Shown here: positions 35,771-45,650 of the stretch, piece after piece
Layout of the letters: every line of letters begins with the position of its first letter
How positions within the stretch are numbered: position 1 is the first letter of the stretch
DNA from: an uncultured Prevotellaceae bacterium
GTDB lineage: Bacteria > Bacteroidota > Bacteroidia > Bacteroidales > Bacteroidaceae
Reading direction: 5' to 3'
Length of the DNA: 64,000 bases
NCBI GenBank assembly: GCA_902774815.1
Contig: CACYJV010000006.1
Coordinates: 45,785-109,784, forward strand
The notes under the pieces: generated by a model
Seen by the model: the letters and a program-made list of their open reading frames with translations, nothing else
What the model was told of the DNA's origin: nothing
Database searches by the model: none
Made by a program: the position numbers and the translations under genes

Positions 35771-37093
35771 ATGGAAATGAAAGAAATACCCGTTTTGCTG
35801 CTCACGGGTTATCTGGGCAGCGGAAAGACCACGTTGCTGAATCGTATTCTCAATAATAAGAGAGGTATAAAGTTTGCTGTCATCGTCAACGATATTGGCG
35901 AAGTGAACATTGATGCCGGCCTGATAGAGAAAGGCGGAGTCGTGGGGCAGAAGGAAGAGAGCCTCGTGGCCTTGCAGAACGGTTGCATTTGCTGCACGCT
36001 GAAAATGGACCTCGTGGAACAGTTGCGCGACATCACACGCCAGCATCGTTTCGACTACATCGTGATTGAAGCCAGTGGCATCTGCGAGCCTGCTCCCATC
36101 GCTCAGACCATTTGCTCGATGCCTACGATGGGACTTGAATATGTCTACGACGGAGTGCCTGTCGTCGATAGCATCGTGACTGTCGTCGATGCCCTTCGCA
36201 TGAAGGACGAGTTTGGCAGCGGTGACCTGTTGATGCGCGACAACATCGAGGAGGAGGACATCGAGAACTTGGTGATTCAGCAGATAGAGTTCTGCAACAT
36301 CATCTTGCTGAACAAAGCCGCAGAGGTGAGTGCCTCTGAGCTTGGCCGCATACGCCAGATCATACGAGCCATTCAGCCAAAGGCAGAGATCATTGAGACA
36401 AACTATTGCGATGTGCCTTTCGAGAAGATTTTGAACACTGGTATGTTCGATTTCGACCGTGTGGCTACTTCGGCAGCATGGATTAACGAGATTGAGAATC
36501 ATCATGGAGATGAGGAGGACGAACATGATGAGGATGATGACGACGACCATGACCACAAAGAACACCATCATCATGAGCACGAAGATGAGCACAACCATCA
36601 CGACGAAGACAAAGATGAGCACCACCACCATCACCATGATCATGATGAAGAGCATGAAGACGAGCATGAGCATCACCACCACCATCATCACCATCATCAC
36701 CACGACGATGAAGGCGAGGCCGAGGAGTATGGCATTGGAACGTTCGTCTACTATCGTCGTGCACCACTGAATCTTGGTTTGTTCGATGAATTTGTGGCCC
36801 GTCGTTGGCCCAAGAACGTCATTCGTGCCAAGGGCATCTGCTGGTTCCACGATGAGCGTGACATCTGCTACGTCTTTGAACAGGCTGGCAAGCAAGTGTC
36901 GCTGCGTAATGCCGGGCAATGGTATGCCACGATGCCTGAGCATGACCTGAAGCTGTTCATGGAGCAGAATCCAGGCTTGCAGCGCGACTGGGACGACCTC
37001 TATGGCGACCGTATGCAGAAGTTGGTGTTCATAGGCCAGCATCTGGACCGTGAAGCCATCACGCGCGAGTTGGACAAGTGCTTGGACGAGTAG
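35771..37093 (+). CDS. COG0523 (CobW/ZNG1-like) metal GTPase with His-rich insert
   Basis: 440-aa G3E GTPase. The P-loop is GYLGSGKTT (residues 13-21). The CxCC metal motif is GCICC (Cys72, Cys74, Cys75). The G3E/Switch region includes EASGICEPAPIAQT. Between the GTPase and the C-terminal CobW domain is an insert at about 241-320 made almost only of His, Asp and Glu, with more than 30 histidines including a run of 11. COG0523 proteins move zinc or other metals into client enzymes; the insert would be a metal store or sensor. The metal is not determinable from sequence. Confidence 0.92.
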   Translation: MEMKEIPVLLLTGYLGSGKTTLLNRILNNKRGIKFAVIVNDIGEVNIDAGLIEKGGVVGQKEESLVALQNGCICCTLKMDLVEQLRDITRQHRFDYIVIEASGICEPAPIAQTICSMPTMGLEYVYDGVPVVDSIVTVVDALRMKDEFGSGDLLMRDNIEEEDIENLVIQQIEFCNIILLNKAAEVSASELGRIRQIIRAIQPKAEIIETNYCDVPFEKILNTGMFDFDRVATSAAWINEIENHHGDEEDEHDEDDDDDHDHKEHHHHEHEDEHNHHDEDKDEHHHHHHDHDEEHEDEHEHHHHHHHHHHHDDEGEAEEYGIGTFVYYRRAPLNLGLFDEFVARRWPKNVIRAKGICWFHDERDICYVFEQAGKQVSLRNAGQWYATMPEHDLKLFMEQNPGLQRDWDDLYGDRMQKLVFIGQHLDREAITRELDKCLDE

Positions 37094-37116
37094 GGAACGA
37101 ACGACGGAATGAAGAA

Positions 37117-38025
37117 ATGAACGACGAAGTAAGACAAAATTCACCGAAAGCCTGGCTGCTTGCTGCACGTCCTAAGACGCTGACGGGAGCTGCTGTTCCA
37201 GTGCTCATTGGCGGTGCCTTGGCCTATGCCAATGCTCATGGCGACGTGCGGTGGCTGCCATTGGTGTTATGCATGTTGTTTGCTTTGGTGATGCAGATTG
37301 ACGCCAACTTCGTGAACGACTATTTCGACTACCTGAAGGGCAATGATGGTGTTGAGCGCTTAGGTCCAAAGCGGGCTTGCACTGAAGGGTGGGTTACTCC
37401 ACGGGCCATGCGATGGGCACTCGTGCTGACCACGGGCGTGGCATGCCTCATTGGCTTGCCCCTGGTGCTCTATGGTGGTTGGACGATGATAGCAGTTGGT
37501 GTCGCCTGTGTGTTGTTCTGCTTCCTCTATACCACCACCTTGTCGTACGTGGCATTGGGCGATGTACTGGTGCTGGTGTTCTTTGGACTTGTTCCCGTCA
37601 CGTTGACGTACTACCTGTCGATGCCTGAGGGTGCCCAAAGCATCACTACTGAATGTTGGGTGGCAGCTTTTGCATGTGGCTTGGTCATCGATACGCTGCT
37701 TGTCGTCAATAATTATCGCGACATCGATAATGACCGGAAGTCAGGAAAGCGCACGCTGATTGTGCTCATTGGTGCCCGCGAAGGGAAACTCCTTTATTTC
37801 TTCCTTGGCGTGGCTGCCTGTTTCCTTTGCGACTATTTCACTGCTTGCGGTCATAATTGGGCTGGTTGGCTGCCAACGATTGGCTATCTCCCCTTCCATG
37901 TGGCTACTGCTCTCGAGATGCATCGCATCGGCAAGGGCCCGCAGCTGAACCGCGTCCTTGGCAAGACTGCACGCAACATGCTGTTCTTTGGCGTGCTTGT
38001 TGCCGTTGGCTTCCTGGTATCTTGA
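37117..38025 (+). CDS. menA: 1,4-dihydroxy-2-naphthoate polyprenyltransferase
   Basis: 302-aa UbiA-family membrane prenyltransferase of menaquinone synthesis. I use the ATG at 37117 (MNDEVRQNSPKAWLLAARPKTLTGAAVPVLIGG), 23 nt after the preceding stop; a longer frame starts inside the upstream gene. The first Asp-rich motif is DANFVNDYFDYLKG and the second is NNYRDIDNDRKSGKRTL. About eight membrane helices are predicted. Other men genes are not in this window. Confidence 0.9.
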   Translation: MNDEVRQNSPKAWLLAARPKTLTGAAVPVLIGGALAYANAHGDVRWLPLVLCMLFALVMQIDANFVNDYFDYLKGNDGVERLGPKRACTEGWVTPRAMRWALVLTTGVACLIGLPLVLYGGWTMIAVGVACVLFCFLYTTTLSYVALGDVLVLVFFGLVPVTLTYYLSMPEGAQSITTECWVAAFACGLVIDTLLVVNNYRDIDNDRKSGKRTLIVLIGAREGKLLYFFLGVAACFLCDYFTACGHNWAGWLPTIGYLPFHVATALEMHRIGKGPQLNRVLGKTARNMLFFGVLVAVGFLVS

Positions 38026-38094
38026 GTTGAGAGGAAGTATTTGGGGGAATTATATTGAATTTGATTCCGAATATGTAGGGACACAACAAATATA

Positions 38095-38118
38095 GGGGCA
38101 GACACAGGAGTCTGCCCC
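38095..38118. repeat. GGGCAGAC palindrome (copy 1)
   Basis: GGGGCAGAC, a 6-nt ACAGGA loop, then GTCTGCCCC: a perfect 9-bp stem. CTACATGTT would continue it with the same right flank as copy 2 at 40819. It lies between the convergent menA and DUF4861 genes. Confidence 0.85.
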
Positions 38119-38150
38119 TACATGTTAATGTGTACCCACTTTCTCCAAGG

Positions 38151-39497
38151 CTATTCTAAGCCCCCTCCCTTTGGTAGGGATGGGGTAGGCTTTATCCTGA
38201 TCTCAACCGCCTTCGCCAGTTCACGCTTCCATTGCTTCAAGTAGTCGAACCACTCTGTGGCTGAGTGGTAGCCGAAGTCTTCGTTGTCGGAACAGAAGCT
38301 GATGGCATAGCATAGCTTTCGGCCATAGCTCATGCTGATTTCATAGCCGTAGTTGTCTTTGTCGGCAGGCCACTCGCCAACGATGTTTTCTGCCGGCAGG
38401 CAGATGCCTAGTCCTACCGTTTCTCGCTTGTGTCCTACGGAATCTTTAGCTGAGACTGGCCAATCGGTACCCCAGCAGCCACGTAGCCCATGGTGATCGC
38501 TGAATTCCTCAGATTCTTTCACGTTGATGATGCCCGTCGAGAAACGGGGCAGGGTGGTTTTCTGTTTCGCCATCAAGGGCTTCACCTCGACTTCCACAAA
38601 GCAGTCGCGACGGTTTGCATAGAGTGTGTAGCGTGTGGTGAGCGTGACACGCTGTTCCATCTGAAGGAGTTGTGCGTCAGCTATTTCGGTGGGCGAGGGG
38701 GCAGGTGCATTCGGCAGCCATCCTTCGTCCGTCACCTCAACGATGGTGCGAAGGGGACCTCGTGCCAAGATGCGCTGTGAACGATGCAGCACGTCGTAGA
38801 GCATGGTTGGCTGCTGGCCATCGTAGCCACACAGGGTGCCCAGTCCGAAGGTATTTCCCACCCAGAGCACGTCGTCGCCAAAGCCTGTCTGCTTCTGTGT
38901 CTCATCAGGATAGAACTGCGTTTGGCGTAGTTCCAACTGGCGGTGATACTTTCCGTAGATGTCCACCGTCTGCCTATGGTCAAAGTAGATGCGATAGGCC
39001 ACCAGCTCGTTTTCGAAGGCTGCACCGTGATGATGGAGTTGGTTATATGGATTTACGCCACGGTCAACGGTCAGCTGCGAGATGTACAAGTCGTGCTTGT
39101 TTTCTTCCTTCACTTTCTTGTTCGACAGCAACATCTCCACATAGACGCCTGCCGGTGTTGTCGGTTTGCTGCCATTGGCAGATGCCAAATCATAGCCTTC
39201 GCTCATAGTTACTGTAAACGTGCGCTTCTCTTTTGCCGACAAATCGACGAGGAAGCACAGCTCGTCCATCAGTCCATCTTGGTTCAGGTCGTCCAGCTGG
39301 CAGGCCACGGCTGTGTTGTTGCCGGCATCGCTGACCAAGGCTGAGCGAACCGTTCCATATTCACTCAAACTCATCACCACAGGGACGCTTGTCCGCTTGA
39401 AGTTTGAAGGGTTCTTCACTTCAACGCTGATTGATGCGGCATGGGCCACGATGGTCGTAACGATAAACAGGATTGCTATCAGGGTAGTTCTTTTCAT
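38151..39497 (-). CDS. DUF4861 family exported protein
   Basis: 448-aa protein with a signal peptide (cleavage near VAHA, residue 20) and a mature part resembling DUF4861 (N-terminal ISVEVKNPSNFKRTSVPVVMSL, DLNQDGLMDELCFLVDL). DUF4861 proteins are found with polysaccharide-degradation genes, but none is adjacent here. The last residues (PTPSLPKGGGLE) are encoded by a C-rich/G-rich palindromic repeat rather than by family sequence. Function not established. Confidence 0.75.
   Translation of the reverse strand: MKRTTLIAILFIVTTIVAHAASISVEVKNPSNFKRTSVPVVMSLSEYGTVRSALVSDAGNNTAVACQLDDLNQDGLMDELCFLVDLSAKEKRTFTVTMSEGYDLASANGSKPTTPAGVYVEMLLSNKKVKEENKHDLYISQLTVDRGVNPYNQLHHHGAAFENELVAYRIYFDHRQTVDIYGKYHRQLELRQTQFYPDETQKQTGFGDDVLWVGNTFGLGTLCGYDGQQPTMLYDVLHRSQRILARGPLRTIVEVTDEGWLPNAPAPSPTEIADAQLLQMEQRVTLTTRYTLYANRRDCFVEVEVKPLMAKQKTTLPRFSTGIINVKESEEFSDHHGLRGCWGTDWPVSAKDSVGHKRETVGLGICLPAENIVGEWPADKDNYGYEISMSYGRKLCYAISFCSDNEDFGYHSATEWFDYLKQWKRELAKAVEIRIKPTPSLPKGGGLE
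38158..38192. repeat. Palindromic repeat forming DUF4861 C-terminus
   Basis: AAGCC and GGCTT close an inner CCCTCCC / GGGATGGGG stem. The sequence reads PTPSLPKGGG on the minus strand. Similar C-rich palindromes are common dispersed repeats in Bacteroidetes. It may also work as a terminator. Confidence 0.6.
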
Positions 39498-39604
39498 GAT
39501 GAAGTATCATTATTGATTTGTGAATACAAACTTACTTAATTTTCAAAAAAATAAAGTTAATTCTATAAATTTTGCCCAATATTTTAACTTTTTTTGCTAA
39601 ATGC

Positions 39605-39635
39605 TTGGCAAATTAAATAAAAATTAGTAATTTTG
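39605..39635 (+). promoter_or_regulatory. Promoter of GldB-like gene
   Basis: TTG (39605-39607), 20 bp, TAATTTTG (39628-39635), then 22 nt to the ATG at 39658. Confidence 0.7.
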
Positions 39636-39657
39636 TAGCGTCATCAACCCCAGCAAC

Positions 39658-40458
39658 ATGAAAAGACTAACGGCGTTCTTCTATTTTCTCACTCTTGTGA
39701 TGGCTGTTGCCTGTGTGGCTTGCGAGTTCCGCCTCAAGCCAAGTGAGGAGGGCGATCAGGTGTGGCAGATGCATGTGCAGCGCTACGACCGCCTGGAAAG
39801 CCGTTATTTGACCACGGGTGACTTTGCTGCGTTGCAACAGATGAACACAGACTATTCCATTGAGACTCGCACACTACTGGAAGACATGCTTCAGCTTGGC
39901 GAGGTCAATGATCCGACCATCAATGCGCGTTTCTTGTATTTCTATCAGGACACTCTTCTGCAGATGGTCATCAGCGATGTGCAGGCGCAATATGCTGACA
40001 TGAGCGATGTTGATCATCAGTTGCAGCAGTCATTCCGTCGTCTGCTCAAGATGCTTCCCGAAGTGCAGGTGCCGCTGGTCTATTCGCAGATAGGAGCACT
40101 GGGGCAGAGCATCGTTGTTGGCGAGGGCATCGTGGGCATCTCGCTCGACAAGTACCTTGGTAAGGACTATCCCCTCTACGCCAATTTCTATGACGAGGTC
40201 CAGCGGCAGTCGATGGAGCGTCGCTATATTGTTCCCGACTGTCTGGTGTTCTATCTGCTCAGCTTGTATCCGCTGAAGAATTTCGACAGCTGCTCGCAAC
40301 AGCAGCGCGACGAGCACATAGGCCGTGTCATGTGGGTGGCCAACAAGGCCTTGGATACCGATTTTTACAAGACCGACCATGTGCGCAAGGCCGACCGTTT
40401 CATGAAGAAACATCCCACGATGTCCGTCAAGCGTTATCTTTTGGAAGAACCGTTGTAG
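39658..40458 (+). CDS. GldB-like lipoprotein
   Basis: 266-aa predicted lipoprotein (MKRLTAFFYFLTLVMAVACVACEF; acylated Cys19 or Cys22). The segment IVVGEGIVGISLDKYLGKDYPLY (about residues 155-177) is typical of the GldB gliding-motility lipoprotein family, which Prevotella and Bacteroides keep despite not gliding. No other gld genes are nearby. Role unknown; GldB of flavobacteria is tied to motility and type 9 secretion. Confidence 0.7.
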   Translation: MKRLTAFFYFLTLVMAVACVACEFRLKPSEEGDQVWQMHVQRYDRLESRYLTTGDFAALQQMNTDYSIETRTLLEDMLQLGEVNDPTINARFLYFYQDTLLQMVISDVQAQYADMSDVDHQLQQSFRRLLKMLPEVQVPLVYSQIGALGQSIVVGEGIVGISLDKYLGKDYPLYANFYDEVQRQSMERRYIVPDCLVFYLLSLYPLKNFDSCSQQQRDEHIGRVMWVANKALDTDFYKTDHVRKADRFMKKHPTMSVKRYLLEEPL

Positions 40459-40671
40459 TCTTCCGTTTTTTTTTATTTCAGCAATTATATACTGTTTGCT
40501 TCCATTGGAGTCTTATGGTGGGTTTTCTTTTGCCAAATACTCTATCATTCCCCCCAAAAAATAACCCCCAGCAAGCGCTGGGCGCCTACTGGGATTTGAC
40601 GATTCATTTGACGATTGTGTCGTTGTGGATGTCAACCAAACTCTCTGAGTTCGAACATATGAAGCCTCAAT

Positions 40672-40803
40672 ATCATTCTTCTATAGGTAGAACAGCAATG
40701 CTCTATAGGTAAAATAGCAATGCTCTACAGGTAGAATAGCAATGCTCTATAGGTAGAATGGCAATGCTCTTTAGGTAGAATAGCAATGCTTTTGCACCAT
40801 TAT
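40672..40803. repeat. 22-bp-period tandem array 3 (most regular)
   Basis: Six units begin at 40672, 40694, 40716, 40738, 40760 and 40782, all 22 bp. The central four are nearly identical: AGCAATGCTC followed by TATAGGTAGAAT with single-base changes. The first unit keeps only the right half and the last only the left half. It lies in the convergent gap between the GldB-like gene (+) and the M6 peptidase (-). Confidence 0.92.
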
Positions 40804-40818
40804 CGCGTCCATCTGTTC

Positions 40819-40840
40819 GGGCAGACACGGGAGTCTGCCC
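40819..40840. repeat. GGGCAGAC palindrome (copy 2)
   Basis: GGGCAGAC, ACGGGA, GTCTGCCC: an 8-bp stem. The right flank CCTACATGTTG matches copy 1. It begins 15 nt after array 3 ends. Confidence 0.85.
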
Positions 40841-40917
40841 CTACATGTTGCATCCGATCTCATAGGCACAGAACAGCAGCAAAATGATTTCCACACTACC
40901 AATGTTTACGAATAAAA

Positions 40918-40962
40918 AGTTCCGCAAAGCCTTGACACGTATATTCAGGGCATTGCGGAACT
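40918..40962 (-). terminator. Intrinsic terminator of the M6 peptidase gene
   Basis: On the minus strand, AGTTCCGCAA pairs perfectly with TTGCGGAACT (10 bp), with an inner GCCTTG/CAGGGC-type stem, and is followed by TTTTTATT. It is about 50 nt past the M6 peptidase stop. Confidence 0.8.
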
Positions 40963-41013
40963 GCTAAAGGTGTTTCAGTAATGACGGGCTGAGGGCCTGT
41001 TTTTGGTCAGTTT

Positions 41014-42807
41014 TTACTTCACCACAAACTTCTGATGGTTCTGTATATAGACACCCTTGGGAAGTTGTTTGCCATCTGTTGCCACAAGTCGTCCATCGAG
41101 GGTGAAGATGCGGCGGTCAGTCTGGCCGACATTCTCTATCGCATTCAAGTCGATGCCCAGCGTGGAGTCCTTCAGGTAGTCGAAGGTGATTACACCGTTC
41201 TCTTCCTTGATGTTAAAGAGAGGCTTTTCAAGCGTACATCCGTTGAGTTTCATGCTCAGCAGCTCAGTGACACCGCTTGTTCCGGGGAAGGGATCTCCAT
41301 AGTGGCTGTCTTGGTATTCCGCCATGCTGTAAGGTTTCTGGTCGGACTTCAGGCTGTCGGCAGCGTAGACACGATAGTAGTTGATGAGGAGTCCGTCGGC
41401 AGGCACAAGCGTCATGCCTGGCTTGCCAGCGGTGCTGTTGGGGTAGTCGCTCAGATTGACAGATGGCTTGCCGTAGTCAACACGATAGATGAGCATGCCA
41501 TGTCCTCCCAGCACTTTGCTGTACCATCCTTCGTTCTGGATGTTTTGCAGGATGACGTATTCATCGTTGGTGTCCGAGCTGATGCGGACAAACTCGTCGT
41601 GGTTGAGCGTCACCTGTGCCGTGTCGCTGAGCTCGGCGATGTCGGTCCATTCCATGACCTGACGTTCCCACGGTGTGTAGGGTGTCGGAGTGTAGCTGTT
41701 GTCGGTATATTCACCGCCATCCATCAGGTCCCAATACTCCATGGTCTGATTGTCGACGCTCTGTGCGGCCCTAGTGTTGGGGTACATGTCGGGCAAACCA
41801 AGCGTATGCGAAAACTCATGGCAGAACAAGCCGATGCCGTTGATGCGCTTCCAAGGTGCCTCGCTGAGTTTCTTCTTGGGGGTATAGTTGAGCTCGCAAT
41901 GCAGTCCATAGCGGCTCACGCTCTTGCCATCGTAAGTGCCACCTGAGAGCAAACCCGACTTTGGCCAGATGCAATAGGACGAGTTGCCCGAAGTGTTCTC
42001 ACCATAGCCGGCATAGATGACATAGACAAGGTCCACATAGCCGTCGTTGTTGGCATCGTATTGCGAGAAGTCAACGGTGTCATCGATAGCTGCACAGGCT
42101 TCCTTGACGAGTTCTTGAATGCGGCTGCCCATGTCGTGGGAACCAGCGGTGGGGTTCTCGCCATAGTAGGCCCATCCCTTCTTCGTGGTGACAGGTCCAA
42201 AGACGTCGAACTGTGGTGTGTAGAGTCCCTGGCTCATGTCGGCAAAATACTGACGGACACTACCTGTGTTGCGATTCTCGCGCAGACCTCTGTCGGGCAG
42301 GGGCCCCTCGTTGTTCAGATACTCATTGAAAGAGACAACGGGATCGGTCACGCTGAAGGTGGTGTCAGCAAACTGTACAAGTATCACCATGGCCTTCGGC
42401 GAGCCCGTGTGGGGGAAGTAGGCAGGTGTCATTGTACCAATGCCTATGCGCTGTTGGCGTGCAGCCTGACGGCGAGCAGCCACTTTCTCGATGAATAACT
42501 GCCGATCTTGTGCTGCCACGAGCTGCTTCTCAGCCTCGGAGCGCAGTGATTTCTCGTGTGCCAGTTGCTTCGTAGGCATGAGCAGTCCGTCGGCATTGAT
42601 GCTGGCCACGTAGTAGTTGTAGCCCACATGGGCAAGTAGGACACCATCGGTGGTCGTAAACCAGTGGGCATCTTCGTCGCCATAGCCAATGACAGTCAGT
42701 TGTGTGCCGTCAGCCTGCGTGATGATGGCAGGCTCGGGGTTGACCTTCACGCCCCATGTGGAGAGCGAGGCCAAGAGCACTATGAACAATGTCGTTAGTT
42801 TTTTCAT
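41014..42807 (-). CDS. M6 family secreted metalloprotease
   Basis: 597-aa exported protease of the M6 (immune-inhibitor A-like) family. Signal peptide MKKLTTLFIVLLASLSTWG is followed by a propeptide-like region. The zinc site is HEFSHTLGLPDMY (HExxH at about residue 330). The C-terminal 30-40 residues (RRIFTLDGRLVATDGKQLPKGVYIQNHQKFVVK) have the form of a type 9 secretion sorting domain. It has a clear terminator downstream. Substrate unknown. Confidence 0.9.
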   Translation of the reverse strand: MKKLTTLFIVLLASLSTWGVKVNPEPAIITQADGTQLTVIGYGDEDAHWFTTTDGVLLAHVGYNYYVASINADGLLMPTKQLAHEKSLRSEAEKQLVAAQDRQLFIEKVAARRQAARQQRIGIGTMTPAYFPHTGSPKAMVILVQFADTTFSVTDPVVSFNEYLNNEGPLPDRGLRENRNTGSVRQYFADMSQGLYTPQFDVFGPVTTKKGWAYYGENPTAGSHDMGSRIQELVKEACAAIDDTVDFSQYDANNDGYVDLVYVIYAGYGENTSGNSSYCIWPKSGLLSGGTYDGKSVSRYGLHCELNYTPKKKLSEAPWKRINGIGLFCHEFSHTLGLPDMYPNTRAAQSVDNQTMEYWDLMDGGEYTDNSYTPTPYTPWERQVMEWTDIAELSDTAQVTLNHDEFVRISSDTNDEYVILQNIQNEGWYSKVLGGHGMLIYRVDYGKPSVNLSDYPNSTAGKPGMTLVPADGLLINYYRVYAADSLKSDQKPYSMAEYQDSHYGDPFPGTSGVTELLSMKLNGCTLEKPLFNIKEENGVITFDYLKDSTLGIDLNAIENVGQTDRRIFTLDGRLVATDGKQLPKGVYIQNHQKFVVK

Positions 42808-42837
42808 ATCATTTCGTTGTTGGGGTTGTTGCTGTAC

Positions 42838-45549
42838 TTACTTGATTTTTCCCAGTTCGGCGATGGTTTCCTTCAGGGCCGCAATCTTCTCCTCAGCATC
42901 GCTTTGCTTTTTGCGTTCCATGGCTACGACGGCTTCAGGAGCGTTCTGCACAAAGCGTTCGTTGCTGAGCTTCTTCATGACGCCGGCAAGGAAGCCTTCG
43001 AGATGCTGCAACTGGGTCTGTGCCTTCTCCAGTTCGGCCTTCACATCGATGAGCGACCCCAAGGGAACGGCAAACTCCTGCGTGCCCACCATGAAGGCTG
43101 AGGCATCGGGAGTCTTCTCGCTGAGCACCACGATGTTCTCAACGTTGGCCATCTTCTTGATGACATCGCTGTAGGCTTCGTAAGGATTCTGTCCTATGAC
43201 CTGCAGGTCGAGGGCATTCTTGGGGGCAATGTTGCGCTGAGAACGGACCATGCGCACACCACTCACCACCTGCTTCACCTGCTCAATGGCTTCAGCCAGC
43301 GACGTCTCCTCGGATGTGGGAGCTGTCAGTTTAAGCTTCTCGCGCATGATGCTGTCGCCGCTGTTGCGCTCGCAGAGTGCCTGCCAGAGTGCTTCGGTGA
43401 TGAACGGCATGAAGGGGTGGAGCATCTTCAGCAGCACGTCGAAGAAGTGGAGTGTCTGGGCATAAGTGACCTTGTCGATGGGTTGGGGCTGACCATTGAC
43501 GTAGGCTGGCTTAACCATCTCAAGATACCACGACGAGAACTCGTCCCAGAACAGCTTGTAGACGGCCATCAGGGCTTCGGAGATGCGATACTTCGAGAAC
43601 AGGTCGGCAAGCTCTTCGTTCACCTGCTTCAGCTTGGCTTCGAACCATGCAGTGGCAGTCTTGGAGGCCAGAGGCTGCTCAATGTCAGCAACCTGCCAGC
43701 CCTTCACCAGACGGAAGGCATTCCAGATCTTGTTATTGAAGTTGCGGCCTTGCTCGCAAAGAGCCTCGTCGAAGAGAATGTCATTGCCGGCAGGGGCAGA
43801 AAGCATCATGCCCATGCGCACGCCATCGGCACCATACTTGTCGATGAGTTCAATGGGATCGGGCGAGTTGCCAAGCGACTTGGACATCTTGCGGCCCAGC
43901 TTGTCGCGCACAATACCTGTGAAATAGACGTTCTTGAACGGGAACTTGCCCATGTATTCCTCGCCAGCCATGATCATGCGTGCCACCCAGAAGAAGATGA
44001 TGTCGGGACCTGTCACGAGGTCGCTGGTGGGGTAGTAATACTTGATTTCCTCGTTGTCGGGGTTATTGATGCCGTCGAACAGCGAAATGGGCCACAGCCA
44101 GGATGAGAACCACGTGTCAAGTGCATCCTCGTCTTGCTTCAGGTCGCTCAGCTGCAGGTTGGCATTGCCGCTCTCCTTGCGTGCCAGCTCAAGAGCCTCC
44201 TCGGCAGTCTCGGCCACGACGAACTGCTCCTCGCCATAGTAGTAGGCAGGAATGCGATGACCCCACCACAGCTGACGCGAGATGCACCAGTCCTGAATGT
44301 TCTCAAGCCAGTTTTTGTAGGTGTTGACATACTTCTGCGGATAGAACTTCAGCTCACCGTTCATGACGGGAGGCAGGGCGATGTCGGCAAAGTGTTGCAT
44401 GCGCAGGAACCATTGCAGGGAGAGGCGTGGCTCGATGGCAGTATCAGGATTGCGCTCCGAGTAGCCCACCTTGTTCATATATTCCTCGACCTTCTCCATC
44501 AGACCGGCTGCTTCGAGGTCTTTGGTGATCTGCTTACGGCAGTCGAAGCGATCCATACCCACATAGATAGGCGACTGGTCGCTGATGGTGCCATCGGCGT
44601 TGAAGATGTCAATGGTTTCCAGATTATGCGTCTTGCCCAGCATATTGTCGTTCTTGTCGTGGGCAGGTGTCACCTTCAGGCAACCTGTACCAAACTCAAT
44701 CTCGACATAGCGGTCTTCAATCACGTCGATGACACGTCCTACAAGCGGAACAATCACCTTGCGGCCTTTCAGCCACTGGTTCTTCGGGTCCTTGGGGTTG
44801 ATGCACATGGCAGTATCGCCCATGATGGTCTCCGGACGAGTCGTTGCCACCACTGCATAATAGCCTTTCGCGTCCTTATGGATGACATTGCCTTCCTCTA
44901 TGAGTTTTTCCTCGTCGTCGAGCTGGGTGAGTCCGTCAACATAATACTTCAGGTGGTAGAGCTTCGAGTGTTCTTCCTTGTAGACAACTTCCTCGTCGGA
45001 GAGTGCAGTCAGTGCCTTGGGGTCCCAGTTCACCATGCGCAGGCCACGGTAGATGTAGCCCTTGCGATATAGGTCGACAAACACCTTGATGACACTTGCC
45101 GAGCGCTTCTCGTCCATGGTGAAGGCAGTGCGGTCCCAGTCGCACGAAGCACCCAGTCTGCGCAACTGCTTCAGGATGATTCCACCGTGCTCGTCGGTCC
45201 AGTCCCAGGCATGCTTCAGGAACTCCTCGCGTGTCAGGTCGTGCTTCTTGATTCCTTGTGCGGCCAGTTTCTTCACCACCTTGGCTTCGGTAGCAATTGA
45301 TGCATGGTCGGTGCCGGGCACCCAGCAAGCGTTCTTGCCCTCCATGCGGGCACGGCGAACGAGGATGTCCTGTATGGTGTTGTTCAGCATGTGGCCCATG
45401 TGGAGCACACCCGTCACGTTTGGTGGGGGAATGACGATGGTGTAAGGCTCACGTCCATCGGGCTTCGAGCTGAAGAGTTTATTGTCTAACCAGTACTGAT
45501 ACCATTTCGATTCGACCTCTTTCGGGTCGTACTTTGTTGCTAATTCCAT
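42838..45549 (-). CDS. valS: Valyl-tRNA synthetase
   Basis: 903-aa class I synthetase for tRNA-Val. The signature HMGH is in [21 protein letters not shown] (near residues 43-55) and KMSKS in [14 protein letters not shown]. The editing domain and the C-terminal coiled coil (about residues 835-900, [22 protein letters not shown]) are present. The ATG ends at 45549. mazG is divergent. Confidence 0.97.
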   Translation of the reverse strand: MELATKYDPKEVESKWYQYWLDNKLFSSKPDGREPYTIVIPPPNVTGVLHMGHMLNNTIQDILVRRARMEGKNACWVPGTDHASIATEAKVVKKLAAQGIKKHDLTREEFLKHAWDWTDEHGGIILKQLRRLGASCDWDRTAFTMDEKRSASVIKVFVDLYRKGYIYRGLRMVNWDPKALTALSDEEVVYKEEHSKLYHLKYYVDGLTQLDDEEKLIEEGNVIHKDAKGYYAVVATTRPETIMGDTAMCINPKDPKNQWLKGRKVIVPLVGRVIDVIEDRYVEIEFGTGCLKVTPAHDKNDNMLGKTHNLETIDIFNADGTISDQSPIYVGMDRFDCRKQITKDLEAAGLMEKVEEYMNKVGYSERNPDTAIEPRLSLQWFLRMQHFADIALPPVMNGELKFYPQKYVNTYKNWLENIQDWCISRQLWWGHRIPAYYYGEEQFVVAETAEEALELARKESGNANLQLSDLKQDEDALDTWFSSWLWPISLFDGINNPDNEEIKYYYPTSDLVTGPDIIFFWVARMIMAGEEYMGKFPFKNVYFTGIVRDKLGRKMSKSLGNSPDPIELIDKYGADGVRMGMMLSAPAGNDILFDEALCEQGRNFNNKIWNAFRLVKGWQVADIEQPLASKTATAWFEAKLKQVNEELADLFSKYRISEALMAVYKLFWDEFSSWYLEMVKPAYVNGQPQPIDKVTYAQTLHFFDVLLKMLHPFMPFITEALWQALCERNSGDSIMREKLKLTAPTSEETSLAEAIEQVKQVVSGVRMVRSQRNIAPKNALDLQVIGQNPYEAYSDVIKKMANVENIVVLSEKTPDASAFMVGTQEFAVPLGSLIDVKAELEKAQTQLQHLEGFLAGVMKKLSNERFVQNAPEAVVAMERKKQSDAEEKIAALKETIAELGKIK

Positions 45550-45593
45550 CTTGGTTTATTCCTATTTATAGTCTTATTCAATAAAAAACGTTG

Positions 45594-45601
45594 CAAAATT
45601 A
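45594..45601 (-). promoter_or_regulatory. Putative valS promoter (-7 element)
   Basis: TAATTTTG on the minus strand, 44 nt before the valS start. It lies 22 bp from the divergent mazG -7 element, so the two promoters overlap. Confidence 0.5.
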
Positions 45602-45623
45602 CGAAAAATTCATGGAAAATGTG

Positions 45624-45631
45624 TACTTTTG
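45624..45631 (+). promoter_or_regulatory. Putative mazG promoter (-7 element)
   Basis: TACTTTTG, 19 nt before the mazG start. No clear -33 box. Confidence 0.45.
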
Positions 45632-45650
45632 CATTGTTAAAATTTATGTT

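Noticed and set aside
35684-37168. 494-aa frame on the minus strand
   Set aside because: It is the mirror of the COG0523 gene, whose His/Asp-rich codons give long hydrophobic Val/Met/Leu runs on the other strand.
41035-41946. 303-aa plus-strand frame opposite the M6 protease
   Set aside because: Shadow of the protease, whose HExxH site and signal peptide are clear.
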